A stretch of 12,467 nt of DNA from Pseudomonadota bacterium. GTDB lineage: Bacteria; Pseudomonadota; Gammaproteobacteria; Burkholderiales; Thiobacillaceae. Shown here piece by piece: positions 5,983 through 12,276 of this stretch. Below the pieces are notes generated by a model, which saw only the letters and a list, made by a program, of their open reading frames with translations, did not search any database and was not told the origin of the DNA. Location of the stretch: the NCBI GenBank assembly GCA_021836225.1, contig JAKBJA010000092.1:1-12467 (forward strand). The letters run 5' to 3'. Positions within the stretch are counted from its first letter, which is position 1. Each line of letters starts with the position of its first letter. The position numbers and the translations under genes were made by a program.

Positions 5983-6000
5983 ATGCGAGACCTGACCCCG
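5983..6000 (-). repeat. Type B dispersed repeat, copy 1
   Basis: ATGCGAGACCTGACCCCG on the plus strand; on the minus strand CGGGGTCAGGTCTCGCAT. It differs from 9783-9800 at one base of 18. It shares the GGGGTCAG core with the other family but continues GTCTCGCAT. It sits upstream of the 98-residue gene. Confidence 0.6.
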
Positions 6001-6062
6001 AATTCCGCGTGGTACAGGCGGCCCGTCTCTTGAAAGGCTGCCTTGTTGGTGTGGGGGGCAGG

Positions 6063-6629
6063 CTATTTTTTCTTGATCAGCGTATATGAGAAAAGGTAGC
6101 CAAGCGTTGCCACCATGGCAATGACGGTCGCCAGGGGATACAAAGCGGGATGCTCGTCTCTGACCGGGCGCAACACGACAAGCACAAGGAGCGCGATGAC
6201 AATCACGCTAACCGCGGAAATCAGATACCAGGGCCACTCGCTCCGCTTCCGGATATCCTTTGACGTCCAGTTCCAGCCGGCGACGAGCCCGCAGTACACG
6301 AGCAGGAGTGCCGGGGGGATGCTTGGGTGCCGGATAAATTCTGGTAGGGCCAAATAAATGGGCGCGTCGAGGAAGTTTTTTGTGCCCTCGCTCAGCAAAA
6401 TCAAGGTTGCAGCGAGGACCAGGAAGCTGGCAAGGTCAATAAGCTTCATCCAGATCGTGTAATCGAACTGGCGTTGCTCGACCACCTCGGCCGTGTTGAC
6501 TGCGTCATTGAAAATCATCAGGGCAACGAGGGTGATTAACCAGGTGTCCGTTTTGGAGGACAGGCTGATGAGGAAAGCCTGGCAGGCACCGAGAAAGAGA
6601 ATGCCGAAGATGATGTTATAGAAGGTCAT
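6063..6629 (-). CDS. Six-span integral membrane protein, unknown
   Basis: The product has 188 residues and is very hydrophobic. Likely membrane spans lie at about 3-23, 28-47, 60-80, 104-121, 133-153 and 160-183, with a lysine-rich end (IKKK). A cytoplasmic-looking loop at 122-132 (TSKDIRKRSEW) supports an inside orientation by the positive-inside rule. Charged or polar residues inside spans (N41, D42, D65) may matter for function. I do not recognise the family; nothing indicates a transporter motif. GAGGAA lies just upstream of the ATG. It follows the GlxA-type regulator on the same strand after a 197-base gap, so it may or may not be in its transcript. Codon choice looks less GC-biased than the neighbouring regulator, which hints at a different history. 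Confidence 0.7.
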   Translation of the reverse strand: MTFYNIIFGILFLGACQAFLISLSSKTDTWLITLVALMIFNDAVNTAEVVEQRQFDYTIWMKLIDLASFLVLAATLILLSEGTKNFLDAPIYLALPEFIRHPSIPPALLLVYCGLVAGWNWTSKDIRKRSEWPWYLISAVSVIVIALLVLVVLRPVRDEHPALYPLATVIAMVATLGYLFSYTLIKKK

Positions 6630-6826
6630 TCGCGTTTTCCTCGCTCGGTTCAGCCACGTGGTCAGGGCGCCAATCCTGGCCTATCCTCCTCCCCTTTTCC
6701 TGCGCAAACAATCGGACAATATTCAGGGACTGCGTGGCCAGGTCTTGAGGATAAAAGGGGCAGCATCGAACAATTTCTGAGGTCGTTTCATCCGCATCCA
6801 GTCCGATGCCAACCCCTTTGGTTTGA

Positions 6827-7861
6827 TCAGCGCCGCGGGCCGTCGGCGGCGAACGGGGGGATCTGGAACTGGCGGCGGTAGCCCGCCGGCGATACGCCGG
6901 TGATGCGCTTGAACAGGCGGCGGAAGAAGGCGGGATCCTCGTAGCCCACCCGCCAGCCGATCTCGTCCACCGCCTCGCGCGTGCGCTCCAGCCGGCGCTT
7001 CGCCTCCGCCACGCGCAGCTGCTGGACATAGGGCAGCGGCGCGAGTCCCGTCGCCTCGGTGAACCGGCGCTTGAACGTGCGTTCGGCGATGCCCGAGCGG
7101 CGCACCATTTCCTCCACCGGGGCCGCCACCGGGAAGTGCTTCTCCAGCCAGTCCTGCGCGGCGAGCACCGCGGCGTCGCCGTGGTCGCGCCGTCCCTCGA
7201 ACACCACGTAGGGGCCGAGCCCGTCGCGGTGCCATTGCAGCGCGAAGAACTTCGCCACGGCCTGTGCGGCGGTGGGACCGACGTGGCGCGCGATCAGGTA
7301 GAGCACGAGGTCGTGCCACGACATGGAGGCGCCGGAGGAGACGAGCTCGCCGCGCTCGCCCGCGGCCACCAGCGCACGCTCGGGAAACAAGCGGACGTCG
7401 GGAAATACGGAATGAAACGCGGGCGCATAGGCCCAGTGGACGGTCGCGTCCCGGCCGTCGAACAGCCCCGTTTCGGCGAGCAGGAACACGCCCGAGCACG
7501 CCGAGCAGAGGTGCGCGCCGCGCGCGTGCGCCTGGGCCAGCCACTCGACCAGCTCGGGGTAGCGGCCCGGCTGCCAGCCGCCGGCAGGCAGCACGACCGA
7601 CGGCACGATCACGATGTCAGTCTCGGCGACGTCGGCGATACCGCGATGCGTCTGGGCGGCGAGGCCGCTGGCGAGCCTGACGGGCCCGGCCGCCGCGCCG
7701 ACGATTTCCACGCGAAACGGCGGCGACGCCGGGATTGCCGCGTCGAAGCCGGCGAGCAGCTCGAATGCGCTCAGCACGTCGTACAGACCATGCAGGGTCG
7801 AGATCGACCCCTCGGGGAGGGCGATCAGGCTGACACGAAGCGGCGGCATGGCATCTGGCAT
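6827..7861 (-). CDS. GlxA-family transcriptional regulator (DJ-1/PfpI-like plus AraC HTH)
   Basis: From ATG 7861 the product has 344 residues. Residues 7-215 form a DJ-1/PfpI-like amidotransferase fold, with the nucleophile-elbow region HLCSACSGVFLLAETGLFDG (117-136, C122) and the family's T/V-HW motif (141-143). Residues 229-333 form the AraC-type double helix-turn-helix: VEEMVRRSGIAERTFKRRF (249-267) and EIGWRVGYEDPAFFRRLFKR (300-319), ending TGVSPAGYRR. Such proteins act as DNA-binding regulators; the amidase-like domain is thought to sense a ligand rather than catalyse. The frame extends to a TTG at 7903, and another ATG lies at 7849. None has a good ribosome site, so the start is uncertain by about 14 codons either way. 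It is divergent from the methyltransferase at 7976, its likeliest target. Confidence 0.87.
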   Translation of the reverse strand: MPDAMPPLRVSLIALPEGSISTLHGLYDVLSAFELLAGFDAAIPASPPFRVEIVGAAAGPVRLASGLAAQTHRGIADVAETDIVIVPSVVLPAGGWQPGRYPELVEWLAQAHARGAHLCSACSGVFLLAETGLFDGRDATVHWAYAPAFHSVFPDVRLFPERALVAAGERGELVSSGASMSWHDLVLYLIARHVGPTAAQAVAKFFALQWHRDGLGPYVVFEGRRDHGDAAVLAAQDWLEKHFPVAAPVEEMVRRSGIAERTFKRRFTEATGLAPLPYVQQLRVAEAKRRLERTREAVDEIGWRVGYEDPAFFRRLFKRITGVSPAGYRRQFQIPPFAADGPRR

Positions 7862-7936
7862 GGCTGGCACGAATGAACCGGTATTGACTCGTTGCGCTCT
7901 CAACCCCGCGGGCGGATGCGGGCATTCTGCAGGTGT

Positions 7937-7953
7937 TCCCGGCGCAGCCGGGA
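7937..7953. promoter_or_regulatory. Perfect palindrome in the divergent control region
   Basis: TCCCGGC (7937-7943), GCA, GCCGGGA (7947-7953): a perfect 7-bp inverted repeat ending 22 bases before the methyltransferase ATG and 9 bases before its TTGGAGG ribosome site. It could be an operator or a leader hairpin. AraC-type proteins usually bind direct rather than inverted sites, so another factor or an RNA fold is also possible. A TTGACT (7884-7889) lies upstream, but no matching -10 is seen. Confidence 0.4.
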
Positions 7954-7975
7954 CTTAACCGATTGGAGGCTAGTC

Positions 7976-9034
7976 ATGAACATCGATCCGCGCAAGCTCG
8001 AAACCATCCTCAACGTCGCCGTGGGCGACCTGTCCGCCGGCTACGGCGGCGTCATGATCAGCCTGGGCGACAAGCTCGGCCTGTACCGCGCCATGGCGGA
8101 CGCAGGCCCGCTCAGTTCGGCCGAGGTCGCCCGGCGCAGCGACTGCGCCGAGCGCTACGTGCGCGAATGGCTCAACGCGCAGGTAGCAGGCGGCTACGTC
8201 GCCTACCATCCGTCGAGCGAGACCTACGAGCTCACTGCCGAGCAGGCGATGGTCCTCGCCGACGACACGAGTCCGGTGTTCATTCCCAGCGCCTGGCAGG
8301 TGCCGGCGTCGATGTGGTTCGACGAGCACAAGGCGATCGACGCGTTCAGGAGCGGCAAGGGCGTCGCCTGGGGCGAGCACGACGAGCGCCTCTACTGCGG
8401 CGTCGCCGCGTTCTACCGCAACGCCTACCAGAGCAGCCTCGTCCCGGAATGGCTGCCCGCGCTCGACGGCGTGACCGGGAAGCTGCAACGCGGCGCGCGC
8501 GTGGCGGACGTCGGCTGCGGCCACGGCCACTCCACCGTGATCATGGCCCAGGCGTTCCCGGATTCCCGCTTCTGGGGCTTCGATGTGCACGAGGACTCGA
8601 TCGAAGCGGCCCGGCGCCACGCCGAGCAGGCCGGCGTCGCCGACCGCGTGAGCTTCGTGCAGGCGAACGCCGCCGACTATCCGGCGCAGGACTACGATCT
8701 GATCTGCTTCTTCGACTGCCTGCACGACATGGGGCACCCCGATCGCGCGTTGCGCCACGCCGCCGATGCGCTCGCGCCCGAGGGGACCGTCATGCTGGTC
8801 GAGCCCTACGCACAGGACCGGGTCGAGGACAACATCAATCCGGTCGGTCGCCTGTATTACGCCGCATCCACCACGCTGTGCTGCGCGCACGCCATCTCCG
8901 AGAACGGCACGCACGTGCTCGGCGCGCAGGCCGGCGAGGCGCGGCTGGCGGACCTTGCGCGCGCCAGCGGATTCTCGCGATTCCGGCGCGCCATGCAGAC
9001 GCCGTTCAACCTGGTCCTCGAGGCGCGCCGCTGA
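7976..9034 (+). CDS. Class I SAM-dependent methyltransferase with N-terminal winged helix
   Basis: The product has 352 residues. Residues about 25-95 form a winged-helix dimerisation region (DKLGLYRAM, SSAEVARRSDCAERYVREWL, GGYVAYHPSSETYELTAEQA), as in Rv2258c-like and O-methyltransferase-type enzymes. The Rossmann methyltransferase domain follows, with motif I VADVGCGHGHST (176-187), the acidic end of strand 2 in FWGFDVHEDSIE (199-210), RVSFVQANAADYP (224-236), and motif IV-like FFDCLHDMGHP (245-255), then PEGTVMLVEPYA (268-279). Its small-molecule or protein substrate cannot be inferred. TTGGAGG sits six bases before ATG 7976; the open frame before this has no ribosome site. It is transcribed away from the GlxA-type regulator and appears monocistronic. 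Confidence 0.87.
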   Translation: MNIDPRKLETILNVAVGDLSAGYGGVMISLGDKLGLYRAMADAGPLSSAEVARRSDCAERYVREWLNAQVAGGYVAYHPSSETYELTAEQAMVLADDTSPVFIPSAWQVPASMWFDEHKAIDAFRSGKGVAWGEHDERLYCGVAAFYRNAYQSSLVPEWLPALDGVTGKLQRGARVADVGCGHGHSTVIMAQAFPDSRFWGFDVHEDSIEAARRHAEQAGVADRVSFVQANAADYPAQDYDLICFFDCLHDMGHPDRALRHAADALAPEGTVMLVEPYAQDRVEDNINPVGRLYYAASTTLCCAHAISENGTHVLGAQAGEARLADLARASGFSRFRRAMQTPFNLVLEARR

Positions 9035-9081
9035 CGGCTCCCGGCTTCGTAGCGCAACAGGGGACTCAACAGGCTGTTGTC

Positions 9082-9756
9082 TTATTTCCTGTCGGCGTCC
9101 CTCGGCGCGGCATCGTCGACTAGGCTGTGGCACAGCGGGTTCACTTCCTTGCGGCCGCGTAGTGCGTTGTTGCGGACGAGGTCTCCGGCGGGGCAGCTCG
9201 CCCAGGTCGGGGATAGGCCGAGCAGATGGTCGAGTCGGGCCCAGAAGGTGTCGTAGTCGACGGGGTAGGCGTTGGCCGGCGGCTTGAAGAATTTGCCCGG
9301 CTCGCGTTCGACGCTGCTGGCAGGATAGACGGCATTGGTCATGGGCTCGGCGCCGAGCACGAAGGTGTCGGTGAAGATCTGGCCACGCACCTGGACGCAG
9401 ACGCGGACACCGTCGGTCTCCTGCCGGGTTGCGACGGCCCAGTGGTCCCAGACGGTGGCGTTGTGCGCAACCAGGAACAGGTAGAACCAGCGCTGGCGGT
9501 GGAACTCGCCGGCGAGGCTGTGCTGGGATCGCACGATCGTCATGTCGTCGCTGCCGGCCAGCCTGAGCAGGCGCTCGCCCGCAGCGAGCGCCTGCGCCTC
9601 ATCGACGTTCGGATAGAAGCGGGTGCGCTCGCCGAGCTGCTCGCGGTCGGTCCAGCAGCGATCCGGCGGAACCGGGTAGGGGCGGGAAACCGATGCGCAG
9701 CCGGAAACCAGGGCGAGGGCGATCACGACAAGGGCGCGTGTCAGGTTGGGCTTCAT
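9082..9756 (-). CDS. Predicted lipoprotein, unknown function
   Basis: From ATG 9756 the product has 224 residues. The signal peptide MKPNLTRALVVIALALVSGC contains a clear lipobox LVSGC with the lipidated cysteine at 20. The following residue is A, not D, so sorting to the outer membrane is expected. The mature part has no recognised domain; it shows mixed alpha/beta sequence with WFYLFLVAHNATVWDHWAV (about 90-108), VRVCVQVRGQIFTDTFVLG (about 116-134) and DTFWARLDHLLGL (about 168-180). Four cysteines after the lipid site allow disulfides. GGAG lies 7 bases upstream of the chosen start; a longer frame to 9831 is unsupported and overlaps repeats. It converges on the methyltransferase, 47 bases from its stop, with no strong terminator between. 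Confidence 0.75.
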   Translation of the reverse strand: MKPNLTRALVVIALALVSGCASVSRPYPVPPDRCWTDREQLGERTRFYPNVDEAQALAAGERLLRLAGSDDMTIVRSQHSLAGEFHRQRWFYLFLVAHNATVWDHWAVATRQETDGVRVCVQVRGQIFTDTFVLGAEPMTNAVYPASSVEREPGKFFKPPANAYPVDYDTFWARLDHLLGLSPTWASCPAGDLVRNNALRGRKEVNPLCHSLVDDAAPRDADRK

Positions 9757-9782
9757 GGGCACTCCGGGGCGAAATGAAGTGG

Positions 9783-9800
9783 ATGCGAGACCTGGCCCCG
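9783..9800 (-). repeat. Type B dispersed repeat, copy 2
   Basis: ATGCGAGACCTGGCCCCG, 17 of 18 bases identical to 5983-6000 and in the same orientation. It lies about 27 bases upstream of the lipoprotein start, within its probable promoter region. Confidence 0.6.
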
Positions 9801-9816
9801 CCACGCTTTGGGCAAG

Positions 9817-9838
9817 GCTTGACCCCGACATTCCCGTG
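9817..9838 (-). repeat. Partial repeat copy
   Basis: GCTTGACCCCGACATTCCCG: on the minus strand it reads GGGGTCAAGC, a core match with one change. It is 16 bases from type B copy 2, so copies are clustered here. Confidence 0.35.
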
Positions 9839-9860
9839 TGCGTGGTTAGGGCCTAAGGAT

Positions 9861-9874
9861 CAGCACGGATCAAC
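9861..9874. repeat. 14-bp direct repeat, left copy
   Basis: CAGCACGGATCAAC occurs here and, identically, at 10741-10754, exactly 880 bases apart, flanking the response regulator gene. It may be chance in a GC-rich window or a scar of an insertion. Confidence 0.4.
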
Positions 9875-9891
9875 GCAGAACCGGCTGATAT

Positions 9892-9904
9892 CACCTGACC
9901 CCGA
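9892..9904 (-). repeat. Partial repeat copy
   Basis: CACCTGACCCCGA; on the minus strand GGGGTCAGGTG, the GGGGTCAGGT part of type B. It is 22 bases beyond the 3' end of the response regulator gene. Confidence 0.4.
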
Positions 9905-9925
9905 TGGCGAGGCCGGATGATCCAT

Positions 9926-10483
9926 TCAGACGCCCAACCCCGGGTCGGATTCTGCGGGCGCGGTTGAGATGCGCCGTGGCACCATGTTGGCGTCAAGCAG
10001 GCGCTCGATGCGGGCGAATACTTCGAAACGTGAAAACGGCTTTTTCATGAAGTCGTCTGCGCCGGTCCGGCTGCCGAAGAACAGTTCTGTCGCCTGTTCG
10101 TTGCCACTGATCATGATGACGGGTATGTGCGAGGTTGACGGATCCTTGCGCAGGGTTCGCAGCGCAGAAAATCCATTGGCGCCGGGCAAAATGATGTCGA
10201 GAAAGATCAGATCGGGGATTTCTGCCCGGGCGAGACTGATCCCTGATTCTGCATCCGACGCTTCCAGGGTGATAAAGCCCGCCGATTGCAATATTTTCTT
10301 GAGTGCAAATACGATTGTGGGTGAATCATCAACGATCAGTGCACGTGTTTCGTCGCGTGCATTCACCCGTTTATTTCGCCGGCGCTCCTCTCTTACCGGC
10401 TTGTCAGGCGGCGCCTCTACGACTGATTCATGCCCCGCTTTCCCGAAGGAAAATGTTGACCGAAGTTTATCCAGAATCCCCAC
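9926..10483 (-). CDS. Stand-alone response regulator (REC domain, no output domain)
   Basis: The product has 185 residues. Residues 47-165 are a receiver domain: acidic pair D52-D53 in ALIVDDSPT, phosphoacceptor D96 in DLIFLDIILPG, S126 in VIMISGN, and the conserved lysine K148 in FMKKPF. All functional residues are present. There is no DNA-binding or enzymatic output domain, so it should act by protein contact, like PilG/PilH- or CheY-type regulators. The first 45 residues are an unusual basic, probably unstructured extension (PVREERRRNKRVNARDE), and the last 17 are also low-complexity. No histidine kinase is nearby. Translation starts at GTG 10483 with AAAGGG five bases upstream; there is no suitable ATG. 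Confidence 0.87.
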   Translation of the reverse strand: MGILDKLRSTFSFGKAGHESVVEAPPDKPVREERRRNKRVNARDETRALIVDDSPTIVFALKKILQSAGFITLEASDAESGISLARAEIPDLIFLDIILPGANGFSALRTLRKDPSTSHIPVIMISGNEQATELFFGSRTGADDFMKKPFSRFEVFARIERLLDANMVPRRISTAPAESDPGLGV

Positions 10484-10534
10484 AATGTCCCTTTCTTGGT
10501 AATTCGCCTAGCTTAACCCGTGCCAGGCTTGGCC

Positions 10535-10591
10535 CTCTTTATGGCCACGAGAAACATCGACAGGACGGGTCCTGGCTTTTGCCATAAAGAG
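10535..10591. repeat. Compound inverted-repeat element
   Basis: Outer arms CTCTTTATGGC (10535-10545) and GCCATAAAGAG (10581-10591) are perfect over 11 bp. Inside them a second perfect repeat, CAGGAC (10561-10566) and GTCCTG (10569-10574), encloses GG. The 57-base unit could fold as a hairpin on a hairpin. It lies about 50 bases upstream of the response regulator start and about 190 bases upstream of the next plus-strand gene. No T-tract follows on either side, so it is not an ordinary terminator. It may be a small mobile-element remnant, an RNA structure or a binding region. Confidence 0.6.
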
Positions 10592-10682
10592 ACAAATGGG
10601 CCGCCTGCCCGAATTCCAGCCGACGGCGACCGCTACAGATACCCCGGCATGCGCGTCGTTCCCGCGCCTGCGAAATACCCGA

Positions 10683-10710
10683 TTGTTTTTGTCCGACATT
10701 GGCCTAAAAA
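10683..10710 (+). promoter_or_regulatory. Weak candidate sigma-70 promoter
   Basis: TTGTTT (10683-10688), a 16-base spacer, then TAAAAA (10705-10710), about 70 bases upstream of the ATG at 10780. The match is 3 of 6 and 4 of 6, so it is only a suggestion, but it is the most AT-rich point in this gap. Confidence 0.25.
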
Positions 10711-10740
10711 GAGTACTCGGATCGTGCGCCAGATTCAGCG

Positions 10741-10754
10741 CAGCACGGATCAAC
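10741..10754. repeat. 14-bp direct repeat, right copy
   Basis: CAGCACGGATCAAC, identical to 9861-9874. It ends 11 bases before the AGGAGG of the AF1514-like gene, so it would be in that gene's leader. Confidence 0.4.
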
Positions 10755-10779
10755 TCCACGTACCCAGGAGGTGCTCACC

Positions 10780-11196
10780 ATGAGAAACGTACATGTCGAT
10801 TATCACGGCCCGGACCACGGCTTTATGGCAGCCAGCCTGCTCGCGAAAGACGCGGCGAAGGAAAACAAGATGAAGGATCCGACCATCATCGCCTGGCATC
10901 AAGACCGCAAGCTGGGCGAGACGCCTCACTACGAAGGCGCCAATCCCGAAACCTGGTGGGAAAAGTACGGCGAGGGCAACGGCGGCAGGCTGGAGGTCAG
11001 CGTTGGGGATGACTACCAGTTCATCATGATGGATGCGCGCGGTTACGAAACCGTGGGCGACATCCCGTTGCGCAATCTGACGGATCGCGACGGGAACCAG
11101 TACCTTTGCTATACGCCCCTGCAGGGGACGGAATCCTCGGTACCCAAGGAGGAAGCCTGTACCCTCCTGGATGGCTGGATGGCCGATCAGTACTGA
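10780..11196 (+). CDS. Likely AF1514/DUF5619-family protein
   Basis: The product has 138 residues, soluble, without signal peptide. It opens MRNVHVDYHGPDHGFMAASL, then an alanine/lysine helix, then PTIIAWHQDRKLGETPH (34-50), NPETWWEKYGEGNGG (55-69), LEVSVGDDYQFIMMDARGYE (71-90). The order of a helix, an 'AW-x-D' strand, a tryptophan-rich segment, a glycine turn and a 'V-x-x-GD-Y-x-F' strand fits what I recall of the small AF1514 family (DUF5619) known from Archaeoglobus and sulfur-metabolising bacteria. The function is unknown. The extra tail (91-138, two cysteines) is longer than I expect. AGGAGG is 8 bases before ATG 10780; an in-frame GTG at 10771 overlaps that site and is rejected. The flavoprotein gene follows 124 bases downstream on the same strand. 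Confidence 0.6.
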   Translation: MRNVHVDYHGPDHGFMAASLLAKDAAKENKMKDPTIIAWHQDRKLGETPHYEGANPETWWEKYGEGNGGRLEVSVGDDYQFIMMDARGYETVGDIPLRNLTDRDGNQYLCYTPLQGTESSVPKEEACTLLDGWMADQY

Positions 11197-11320
11197 AGTC
11201 TGGTCAGGAAGCCCGTTCGTGCAGCCCGAGGGCGGGTCGATTCGCTGGTCGCCGGCGCATGGGTGATTCAGCCGATATGCGCGGGGCGTCAGGCGCGCAT
11301 TTGACGGGAGAAATCCGGCA

Positions 11321-11986
11321 ATGAACCACACCGTCACCCTGCTGATGAGCCAGTTCGTCACCCATGACGTGAAGCGTTTCATCGTCAGCAAGCCCCAAGG
11401 GGTTTCCATCACGCCCGGACAGGGGGTGGAGCTGGCGATCAATCAGCCGGGGCTGCGTGAGCAGGGGCGACCCTTCACGCCCACCGGACTGGCCGCCGAC
11501 CGGGTGCTGGAATTCACCATCAAGGGCTATGCGGACCATGCTGGCGTGACCCAGGCGCTCCACCAACTGGAACCCGGCGCAGAACTGCTGATGTCCGAGC
11601 CTTTCGGCACGATCAGCTACCAGGGCCCTGGCGTGTTCATTGCCGGCGGCGCCGGCATCACCCCTTTTCTGGCCATTCTGCGTGACTTGGCGCGCAGGGG
11701 AGAACTGGACAAGCAGACGTTGATTTTCTCCAACAAGACGCCGCGTGACGTGATCTGCGAAAAGGAGCTGCGTCACTTGCTGGGGGAACGCTGCCTGCTG
11801 CTTAGCACCGGCGCCGGTGCACCGGGATATGTGCACCGGCGAGTCGACCGCGCTTTGCTGGAAGAGACAATCAGGGACTTCGATCAACGGTTCTATGTCT
11901 GCGGCCCGCCCCCCTTCATGGAGGCGGTCAATGCTGCCTTGACGGACATGGGCGCGCGTGCGGAAAGCCTGGTATTTGAACGGTGA
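11321..11986 (+). CDS. Ferredoxin-NAD(P)H reductase-like flavoprotein
   Basis: The product has 221 residues with the two-domain FNR fold. The flavin-binding barrel covers about 1-95, with RPFTPT (50-55), the R-x-[YF]-[ST] flavin motif. The NAD(P)-binding domain follows with AGGAGITPFLAIL (108-120), the dinucleotide GxGxTP loop, and YVCGPPPFMEAV (192-203), the CGPPP motif that holds nicotinamide. The C-terminus, SLVFER, is short and matches flavodoxin- and phenol-hydroxylase-type reductases without an iron-sulfur domain. It should pass electrons between NAD(P)H and a separate acceptor protein, which is not identifiable here. There is no signal peptide, so it is cytoplasmic. The ribosome site is a GGGAG 11 bases upstream, rather distant. 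It is likely co-transcribed with the AF1514-like gene. Confidence 0.85.
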   Translation: MNHTVTLLMSQFVTHDVKRFIVSKPQGVSITPGQGVELAINQPGLREQGRPFTPTGLAADRVLEFTIKGYADHAGVTQALHQLEPGAELLMSEPFGTISYQGPGVFIAGGAGITPFLAILRDLARRGELDKQTLIFSNKTPRDVICEKELRHLLGERCLLLSTGAGAPGYVHRRVDRALLEETIRDFDQRFYVCGPPPFMEAVNAALTDMGARAESLVFER

Positions 11987-12276
11987 CGTTGTCGCGCCCG
12001 GCCGTCTGTGCTTGAACCCTGTTCAAGACCTTGCCTGAACTGGTGCGCGCCGGGTTGTAGGTCACCAACAGCATGTGGGGGATTTGGGTTCGAACTGCAG
12101 GCGCTGATGACGCAGGCATCGGTACGCACTGCATCTTCCCGTTCGTGCATTTTCTCGGGGGAAGCGTGTCGTTCACATGGACGATCATGTCAACACTATC
12201 CGTTGCTTCAACTCCTTGACTGGCGTTTTCTCAAGCTTTCTCTATCCGGCTGCAGCTTGATGAAGGGGCGAATGGG
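11987..12276. other. Intergenic stretch between converging genes
   Basis: About 290 bases with no gene I can support. Short open frames exist on both strands but lack ribosome sites and family motifs. GGGTTCGAACT near 12087 looks like a tRNA T-loop, but no matching arms or acceptor stem are present. No clear terminator for either converging gene is seen; the CCCGGC/GCCGGG pieces near 11998 and 12049 are too far apart to be convincing. Confidence 0.5.

Noticed and set aside
6616..6826. Minus-strand open frame continuing behind the GlxA gene (ends ...EENANDLL)
   Set aside because: The stretch between 6827 and 6630 looks mildly protein-like, but it has no start codon of its own after the regulator and the only ATG starts lie inside the regulator gene in another frame.
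7136..7876. Long open frame antisense to the GlxA-family regulator
   Set aside because: A shadow frame caused by GC-rich third positions; arginine/alanine-rich with no motif, whereas the minus-strand reading matches a known family end to end.
9055..9084. CAACAG/CTGTTG pairing between the converging methyltransferase and lipoprotein genes
   Set aside because: Only 6 bp with a 13-base loop and no clean T-tract; too weak to call a terminator.
7970..9133. 387-codon frame antisense to the methyltransferase
   Set aside because: Shadow of a well-supported gene with motif I and a strong ribosome site on the other strand.
12080..12110. tRNA-like GGGTTCGAACTGC
   Set aside because: Only the T-loop resembles a tRNA; no anticodon arm, D arm or acceptor pairing can be formed around it.
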